Part shown: piece by piece, positions 15,191 through 20,494 of the stretch
Layout of the letters: every line of letters begins with the position of its first letter
How positions within the stretch are numbered: the first letter of the stretch is position 1
Assembly (NCBI GenBank): GCA_018702715.1
Contig: JABIYQ010000135.1
Coordinates: 1-20,494, forward strand
From: Desulfobacula sp.
GTDB lineage: Bacteria > Desulfobacterota > Desulfobacteria > Desulfobacterales > Desulfobacteraceae
Direction: 5' to 3'
DNA length: 20,494 nucleotides
Program-made: the position numbers and the translations under genes
The notes under the pieces: model-generated
The model's database searches: none
Told to the model about the DNA's origin: nothing
Seen by the model: the letters and a program-made list of their open reading frames with translations, nothing else

Positions 15191-15231
15191 GTTTATATGG
15201 ATTGACAAAAATATGCCCAGTCCATATAAAC
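15191..15231. repeat. 11-bp perfect inverted repeat around a promoter
   Basis: GTTTATATGGA at 15191-15201 is exactly complementary to 15221-15231. The -35 box of the promoter below begins right beside the left arm, and the -10 box lies within the right arm. It could be a repressor site or simply promoter-linked symmetry. Confidence 0.7.
15202..15230 (+). promoter_or_regulatory. near-consensus sigma70 promoter for the PNPOx-fold gene
   Basis: TTGACA at 15202-15207 and TATAAA at 15225-15230 with a 17-base spacer: a full -35 match, 5 of 6 at -10, and ideal spacing. Transcription would start near 15237, about 65 bases before the ATG at 15302. It is the best sigma70 match I found in the window. 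Confidence 0.75.
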
Positions 15232-15252
15232 CCTAATGTTGCAACGTTAGGG
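15231..15252. promoter_or_regulatory. 22-bp operator-like palindrome over the predicted start site
   Basis: Arms CCCTAATGTTG and CAACGTTAGGG pair at 10 of 11 positions, with one T/G mismatch. It directly abuts the -10 box and covers the expected transcription start, the place where a repressor would block initiation. It could instead act as a hairpin at the 5' end of the mRNA. Confidence 0.55.
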
Positions 15253-15301
15253 TAAATTTGAAAAGCAGATAAGGATTGGAAATTTTATAAATTGAACAGA
15301 A

Positions 15302-15787
15302 ATGAAAAAAACCATTAAAGATAAAGCAAGGTGTATTATTAATGATACAAGGGTCATGACCCTTGCTGTTTCAAATAAGGATGTCCCATGGTCATCCCCT
15401 GTCTATTTTGTGTTTCATGACAATAGATTTTATTTTTTTTCTAATGAAAACTCCAGACATATACAATATGCTGAAAACCGGAAAATTATTTCTGCTTCCA
15501 TTTTTAAAGATTCCGGTCAGATGGATTTGATTTTTGGATTCCAGATGTCAGGAAAGCTTGAGAAAATATCAAAAAAAGCTTTGTATCTAACTATTGTTAA
15601 AAAATATGTTACCAAGTTCAGTTTTTTAGAACAGATATTCGGACCGGGAATAATTGAAAATAAAGATTTTTTTTTAGAGAAATTCAAGTCACATCTCTAT
15701 TGCTTTCATCCAGATATTGTTTTTTTGTCTGACAATTCCAAGACAACAGATAAAAGATTAAAAATAGATTTGAGCAAGATAGCCTGA
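15302..15787 (+). CDS. PNPOx-fold FMN-binding protein, function unknown
   Basis: A 161-residue protein of the pyridoxamine 5'-phosphate oxidase-like split-barrel superfamily. Members bind FMN or related cofactors, often as flavin reductases or oxidoreductases, but this one cannot be assigned a reaction. Family-like features are the N-terminal MTLAVSNKDVPWSSPVYFVF, with small and polar residues at the cofactor strand, then RFYFFSNENSRHIQYAENRKIISASIF, and GFQMSGKLEKISKK. The layout and size recall the YhbP / UPF0306 group. No strong Shine-Dalgarno sequence precedes the ATG at 15302. It is transcribed away from ubiX from its own strong promoter. There is no sign that it belongs with the efflux genes 114 bases downstream. 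Confidence 0.8.
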   Translation: MKKTIKDKARCIINDTRVMTLAVSNKDVPWSSPVYFVFHDNRFYFFSNENSRHIQYAENRKIISASIFKDSGQMDLIFGFQMSGKLEKISKKALYLTIVKKYVTKFSFLEQIFGPGIIENKDFFLEKFKSHLYCFHPDIVFLSDNSKTTDKRLKIDLSKIA

Positions 15788-15838
15788 AAAGTTTAAACTT
15801 ATTTCATTTGCGGTCCTTAGTTTTCAAGAAGGCAGATG

Positions 15839-15867
15839 TTGTAACTGTCTATATCAGGTCTTATAGT
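15839..15867 (+). promoter_or_regulatory. candidate sigma70 promoter for the efflux operon
   Basis: TTGTAA at 15839-15844 and TATAGT at 15862-15867 with a 17-base spacer. It is the best match in the 114-base gap before the RND adaptor gene, but only 4 of 6 bases match at -35. Confidence 0.4.
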
Positions 15868-15901
15868 ATGAAATATTAAAAAACTAAATTTTAATTGTAT
15901 C

Positions 15902-16978
15902 ATGAGAGGATATATGCGTGTTTTTCAAGCCCTATTGATTCTGATCATCATTAATGTCACAATGGTTTATGCCCAGAATAAGCCGCCTGACCAGCCTCCC
16001 GCTAAAGTTGTTATCTCAAAAATTGTCTTTCAAAAGCTGGCACAAAATCGGTCTTTTATCGGCACTCTTTATTATGATCGGGTCAGTCATGTTTCCTCAG
16101 AAGTCTCAGGTCTTGTATCTAAAATAGATGTCAGGGACGGAGACAGGGTTAACAAAGGGATATCTCTTGTAAATCTTGATACGGAAATACTTGAAAAAGA
16201 GATTTTAATTCACAAAAATCTTATTGATCAGGCAGTCCTCCATATAAACCATTCAAAAATAAATTATCAACGAATGGATTCCTTGTATAAAAAAGGCGGG
16301 ATCAGTGAAAAACACTATGATGATGCCACCTTTGTTTATCAGGATGCCCTTTTAAAAAAAGTGTCTGCCGAAACAATCTTAGAAAAACTTTTGATTCAAA
16401 AACGCAAAAGTGTGATTAATGCACCATTTGATGGTATTATTCTTGAAAAAAATGTGGATTCAGGAGACTGGGTTCAACAGGGTAAAAAGCTTATAAGTAT
16501 CGGGTCTGTAAATGATCTTTTTATAAAAGTCCCTGTGGCGGAAACCTTGTTAAAATTTGTTATAGCTGGGCAAAAAGTTCGGGTTATCATTAATGCCTAT
16601 AACAAAGAAATGATTGGTACCATTGATAATCTATCCCCTATAGCAGATGCAAAAACCAAAAATGTTTTTATAAAAATACGAATTCCCATGTTAACCAGGG
16701 TGGCGCAAAACATGTCGGCCATAGTGTTTATTTCCACGGGCAGCGAACAAAAGCTGGCTATGATTCCAAGGGATGCATTATTCAAGTTTCAGGGGAATGA
16801 TTTTGTTTATACGATAAAACAAGCAAAGGCGGTCCGGCTGCCGGTAAATATCGTGACCTACCTGGGTAAATCCATTGGTACTGATAATGATCATTTTAAA
16901 GAGGGCATGCCTGTAATAGTTGAAGGGAACGAAAGGTTACGTCCTGATCAGAGAGTTGTTATTGTTGGAGAAAATTAG
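15902..16978 (+). CDS. RND efflux periplasmic adaptor (HlyD/AcrA family)
   Basis: A membrane fusion protein of 358 residues that links an RND pump to an outer-membrane channel. It has an N-terminal hydrophobic signal ending near MVYAQ. The first barrel-sandwich half has HVSSEVSGLVSKIDVRDGDR, with the coiled-coil hairpin at about residues 95-170. The second half is INAPFDGIILEKNVDSGDWV, then a beta-barrel and a C-terminal membrane-proximal domain. There is no lipobox, so it is probably anchored by its signal segment or free in the periplasm. The ATG at 15902 lacks a ribosome site; the in-frame ATG at 15914 has AGAGGA close before it and may be the true start. The stop is followed at once by the pump's ATG, so the two are translationally coupled. 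No outer-membrane channel gene is in view. Confidence 0.93.
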   Translation: MRGYMRVFQALLILIIINVTMVYAQNKPPDQPPAKVVISKIVFQKLAQNRSFIGTLYYDRVSHVSSEVSGLVSKIDVRDGDRVNKGISLVNLDTEILEKEILIHKNLIDQAVLHINHSKINYQRMDSLYKKGGISEKHYDDATFVYQDALLKKVSAETILEKLLIQKRKSVINAPFDGIILEKNVDSGDWVQQGKKLISIGSVNDLFIKVPVAETLLKFVIAGQKVRVIINAYNKEMIGTIDNLSPIADAKTKNVFIKIRIPMLTRVAQNMSAIVFISTGSEQKLAMIPRDALFKFQGNDFVYTIKQAKAVRLPVNIVTYLGKSIGTDNDHFKEGMPVIVEGNERLRPDQRVVIVGEN

Positions 16979-19900
16979 ATGGATATTATCCGCTTTTTTA
17001 TCCGGAAACCCGTAACAGTGGCCGTGGCGGTAATCCTGACTGTTATGTTCGGCTTTATCGGGTTTCAAAAACTGCCGGTCCAGCTTACACCTGATGTGGA
17101 AACGCCTTTGATTACTGTTAACACTGCCTGGTATGGTGCCACACCCTATGAAATTGAAAAGGAAATCATTGAAAAGCAGGAAAAAGTTTTAAAAGGTCTG
17201 CAAGGGCTGACCAAGATGGAGAGTTCCAGTTACAACGGTTTTGGTACTATTACCCTGTCCTTTGAAATTGGAACTAATCTTGATGATGCTCTGCTCAGGG
17301 TATCAAATAAAATGTCTGAAGTGGGCAATTATCCGGAAAATGTAACCCGGCCGACCATAGAGTCTTCCGGGGCCAATAGTTCCCCGATCATATGGATGAT
17401 CCTAAAGACTAAACCAGGCAACACAAAGCCTATCAATCAATTTAAAACTTTTTTTGAAGATAATGTCCGGCAGTATCTGGAGAGGGTTAATGGGGTTGGC
17501 TCTCTCCTTGTATTTGGAGGCACTGATACAACTCTGGATGTGATCATTGATGCCCAGAAAATAGCCCGTTATAATGTATCCATAAACCAGATCATTGCAT
17601 CTATCCAAAGAGCAAATCAGAATATTTCAGCGGGAATTCTGGGTATGGCCAAAAAAAATTATCGCATCAGGACCATAAGCCAGTTTCAAACCCTGGATGA
17701 TGCCCTTGATGTGGTCATCTTTGATGATGGAATAAACAGGGTCTACCTAAGGGACGTAGCCCAGGTTAAAAAAGGTTATAAAAAAGAAGATGCTTCCGTA
17801 CTGCATAGTGGCGTACAGGTTGTTGTGGTTGCAGTGAGAAAAGAAAAGGGAGCCAATGTTCTGAGCATGACGGATGCAGTGGAAAAACAGGTCCATCATT
17901 TGAACAAAACTATACTTGCCGACAACAAGTTGATCTTGAAAATGGTTTATGATCAGCGCCCATACATTAATACTGCCACCAACCTGGTTAAACGCAATAT
18001 CCTCATCGGCAGCATTCTGGCGATTGGTGTTCTTCTTTTATTTTTAAGAAGTGTAAGGACCACATTGATCACAGGCATTGCCATTCCCATTTCTGCCATT
18101 GGTTGCTTTGTTTTTCTGTGGCTTTTGGGAAGGAACCTGAATGTTGTGAGTATGGCAGGGATTTCATTTGCAGTGGGCATGCTGGTGGATAATGCTATTG
18201 TGGTTCTGGAGAATATTGACCGTCACCGCAAGATCGGCAAAAACGCTTTCGATGCCGCTTATGAAGGGACACAAGAGGTGTGGGGCGCTATTCTTGCCTC
18301 TACTGCAACTACAGTGGCTGTCTTTTTGCCCGTCATTTTTATCCAGGAAGAGGCAGGGCAATTATTCCGGGACATTGCCATTGCCATTACTTCTTCTATT
18401 CTTTTAAGCCTTATAGTTTCCATTTCCGTGATTCCCGCCCTGTTTAATCTGTTTTACAGAAAAAGCAACAACATCAAGACCAACAGGATACAAAAGAGCA
18501 GTATCGGATTGTTTTTGTCCGGCAGTATATTGAAATTGAGCACCCTGTGCATGCAAAATGCCTTTACCCGGTTGACAACCATTATTGTGTTTACCAGTCT
18601 TTCTATTGGTTTGACCTCCTATCTTTTGCCAAGCGCTGAATATCTGCCCCAGGGCAACAGAAACCTTATTTTAAATATTCTGATTCCACCACCTGGTTAT
18701 TCTGTTGATAAACTCAAAAACATGGGCAAATATATATACAAAGAAACCGAACCTTATTTCAAGGAAGATGGCAAGGATGGTTTTCCACAGATTAAACATA
18801 TGTTTTTTGTGGGTGCAGATCGTATTACTCTTTTTGGAGGGATCAGCACCCATGAAACTCGTGCCCACGAGCTAATCCCGCTTTTCAGCAAGGTAATGGG
18901 CTCGATTCCCGGCGTTTTTGGTGTCAGCATTCAGGCTGGAATTTTTGAATCTGGTATTGGTAAAGGCAGAACCGTGGATGTTAATATTTCAGGAGAGGTT
19001 ATGGATGATATTATCCAGGCCGCATATACACTTTTTGGAACCATAACCGCAAAAATGAAAAATACACAAGTCCGCCCTGTACCATCTCTTGAAGACAGTT
19101 ATCCTGAAGTCAAAATCATTCCAAACAGAGAAAAACTTGCTGCAAATGGACTTTCCGCCCAAGAACTGGGTGTGTATGTCGATATCCTGATGGATGGCCG
19201 TAAAATTGAGGAATACCGACCCGAGGGAATCAAACAGGTTGATCTGGTGCTTAAAGGCCGGCCCTCTTTTGGCAGCTCGCCGGAAGATATTCTGAACTCT
19301 ACCATTGTCAACAGATTTGGAGATCTGATCAGGGTCAGGGATGTCGCCCGGATCAAATATGACCAGGGCATGCCCCAGATAAATCACCTGGAGAGGGATC
19401 GCACCATTACTTTACAGGTTACTCCGCCTGGTGACCTGGCTTTGCAGTCAGCCATGGAGCAGATTGAAAATGAAATTATCCCCTCTCTTGAAAAGTCAGG
19501 AAAATTTAAAAATGTTAAAGTAGACGTGGGCGGTAATGCAGACAAACTTGTGGAGACAAGGCAGGCACTTCAGTGGAACCTTATTCTGGCTTTGATAATT
19601 ACTTATCTTTTGATGGCAGCTCTATTTGAAAATTTTATATATCCCTTTATCATTCTTTTTACTATCCCCCTTGCTGCGGCTGGGGGTTTTGTCGGTCTTT
19701 TTGCGGTCAATAAATTTATTGCTCCCCAGGGTTTTGATGTCTTAAGCATGTTGGGGTTTATCATTTTAATCGGTACGGTGGTAAACAATGCTATTCTCAT
19801 TGTCCACCAGTCATTAAATAATGTTCGATATAATGGGCTCATAGGTAAACAAGCCGTGGCAGATGCCGTTAAAACCCGTATCAGACCCATTTTTATGAGC

Positions 19901-20101
19901 GCCACAACAAGTCTTCTGGCCATGATGCCCATGGTATTGTCAACAGGATCGGGCAGTGAACTGTATCGCGGATTGGGTTCGATTCTGCTGGGCGGCCTTG
20001 CCATGTCAACGGTTTTTACCCTTTTTGTGATTCCTTCCCTGCTTGTTTTTGTTATTGGTTTTGAAAAAGGTAAAATTAAGAAACCAGAACAGTTCTCTTG
20101 A
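16979..20101 (+). CDS. RND efflux pump inner-membrane transporter (AcrB-like)
   Basis: A 1040-residue pump of the HAE1/AcrB type, of full family length, with the usual N-terminus (IIRFFIRKPVTVAVAVILTV). Two sets of membrane helices follow, each after a large periplasmic loop. The helix-4 motif reads GMLVDNAIVVLENI: Asp404 matches AcrB Asp407, but Asn405 takes the place of Asp408. In helix 10 the AcrB Lys940 place is Asn936 (VVNNAILIV). Such N substitutions are common in AcrB relatives of anaerobes, but they mean the proton relay differs from the E. coli textbook form. The gene starts directly after the adaptor stop. The substrate cannot be predicted. Confidence 0.95.
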   Translation: MDIIRFFIRKPVTVAVAVILTVMFGFIGFQKLPVQLTPDVETPLITVNTAWYGATPYEIEKEIIEKQEKVLKGLQGLTKMESSSYNGFGTITLSFEIGTNLDDALLRVSNKMSEVGNYPENVTRPTIESSGANSSPIIWMILKTKPGNTKPINQFKTFFEDNVRQYLERVNGVGSLLVFGGTDTTLDVIIDAQKIARYNVSINQIIASIQRANQNISAGILGMAKKNYRIRTISQFQTLDDALDVVIFDDGINRVYLRDVAQVKKGYKKEDASVLHSGVQVVVVAVRKEKGANVLSMTDAVEKQVHHLNKTILADNKLILKMVYDQRPYINTATNLVKRNILIGSILAIGVLLLFLRSVRTTLITGIAIPISAIGCFVFLWLLGRNLNVVSMAGISFAVGMLVDNAIVVLENIDRHRKIGKNAFDAAYEGTQEVWGAILASTATTVAVFLPVIFIQEEAGQLFRDIAIAITSSILLSLIVSISVIPALFNLFYRKSNNIKTNRIQKSSIGLFLSGSILKLSTLCMQNAFTRLTTIIVFTSLSIGLTSYLLPSAEYLPQGNRNLILNILIPPPGYSVDKLKNMGKYIYKETEPYFKEDGKDGFPQIKHMFFVGADRITLFGGISTHETRAHELIPLFSKVMGSIPGVFGVSIQAGIFESGIGKGRTVDVNISGEVMDDIIQAAYTLFGTITAKMKNTQVRPVPSLEDSYPEVKIIPNREKLAANGLSAQELGVYVDILMDGRKIEEYRPEGIKQVDLVLKGRPSFGSSPEDILNSTIVNRFGDLIRVRDVARIKYDQGMPQINHLERDRTITLQVTPPGDLALQSAMEQIENEIIPSLEKSGKFKNVKVDVGGNADKLVETRQALQWNLILALIITYLLMAALFENFIYPFIILFTIPLAAAGGFVGLFAVNKFIAPQGFDVLSMLGFIILIGTVVNNAILIVHQSLNNVRYNGLIGKQAVADAVKTRIRPIFMSATTSLLAMMPMVLSTGSGSELYRGLGSILLGGLAMSTVFTLFVIPSLLVFVIGFEKGKIKKPEQFS

Positions 20102-20162
20102 CCTAATGCAGAAAATTATTTATCGTGTGAGAATAATCTTTTATTCAAAGTGAAATGCTTAA

Positions 20163-20494
20163 ATGAAACAAACTAATATCTTTATTTTTATTCTACTCCT
20201 CATTTTTATGCTTTTTTCGGGAGATCTGCTATATGCTTCTCAAAAAAAGCAAAAAGTGTATGTCATTCCTGTTTCCGGAACAGTGGAACCGGGTATGGCA
20301 GCCTATGTCAAAAGAGCCCTGGAAGAGATTAAAAATGAAACAGATGCTGTTTTTGTATTTAAAATGGATACATTTGGCGGCAGAGTGGATGCGGCACTGG
20401 AGATTGTGGACACAATCTCCAATATCCCAAAGGGAAAAACTATTGCATTTGTTGAAAAAAGAGCCATTTCCGCCGGTGCCCTGATAGCACTTTC
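20163..20494 (+). CDS. NfeD / ClpP-class membrane serine protease, 5' part (runs off the window)
   Basis: The first 110 codons of a long-form NfeD-type (stomatin-operon partner, STOPP) protein. In known members a ClpP-fold serine protease domain is followed by membrane helices and an OB-fold domain, and it works with stomatin/SPFH proteins in membrane quality control. The N-terminus MKQTNIFIFILLLIFMLFSG is a signal or membrane segment. Next comes KVYVIPVSGTVEPGMAAYVK, then KMDTFGGRVDAALEIVDTI, where DTPGG is usual. RAISAGALIAL follows, holding the probable catalytic Ser. The frame is open to the window edge with no stop. It starts 61 bases after the pump gene. The ribosome site before the ATG at 20163 is weak. 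A stomatin-like gene would be expected just downstream. Confidence 0.9.
   Translation, partial: MKQTNIFIFILLLIFMLFSGDLLYASQKKQKVYVIPVSGTVEPGMAAYVKRALEEIKNETDAVFVFKMDTFGGRVDAALEIVDTISNIPKGKTIAFVEKRAISAGALIAL

Noticed and set aside
15790..15801. Palindrome AAGTTTAAACTT after the PNPOx-fold gene as a terminator
   Set aside because: It is short, all weak pairs at its centre, and not followed by a T-run.
18989..20004. Long minus-strand open frames inside the RND pump gene
   Set aside because: They lie wholly opposite a full-length, well-conserved pump gene and match no protein, so they are antisense shadows.

Overview
The window looks like a chromosomal stretch of an AT-rich, anaerobic deltaproteobacterium, most likely a Desulfobacteraceae-type sulfate reducer. 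That is an inference from three things: the mix of genes (a TRAP transporter with a TatT lipoprotein, NtrB/NtrC-type regulators, cysteine-rich GcvH-like proteins, an archaemetzincin), the codon style, and the small inverted-repeat element between genes. No taxonomic marker gene is present.

Layout. 1-390 is the 3' end of an IS630-type transposase. 378-1463 holds two small membrane-protein genes on the minus strand. 1464-2089 has no convincing gene but carries two tandem, covarying palindromes. 2090-4987 is glnE, the glutamine synthetase adenylyltransferase. A MITE-like inverted-repeat element (4989-5150) fills the gap between glnE and the convergent TRAP operon. That operon (5149-8873, minus strand) reads tatT, dctP, dctQ, dctM.

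9091-14416 is the most unusual part. A PAS histidine kinase (minus) and an NtrC-family sigma54 activator (minus) bracket two tandem paralogous genes (plus) and an archaemetzincin-like zinc protease (minus). The paralogues each carry two C-X12-C-X5-C-X2-C clusters fused to a GcvH-like domain that lacks the lipoyl lysine. A GG-N10-GC sigma54-type promoter lies just upstream of the first paralogue, so the kinase and regulator plausibly switch on the pair. The function of the locus is unknown to me.

14493-15086 is ubiX (flavin prenyltransferase) with no ubiD in view. 15302-15787 is a small FMN-binding, PNPOx-fold protein with a near-consensus sigma70 promoter embedded in inverted repeats. 15902-20101 encodes an RND efflux adaptor and inner-membrane pump. 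The window ends inside a long-form NfeD / ClpP-class membrane serine protease gene (from 20163). No tRNA, rRNA or CRISPR array was seen.
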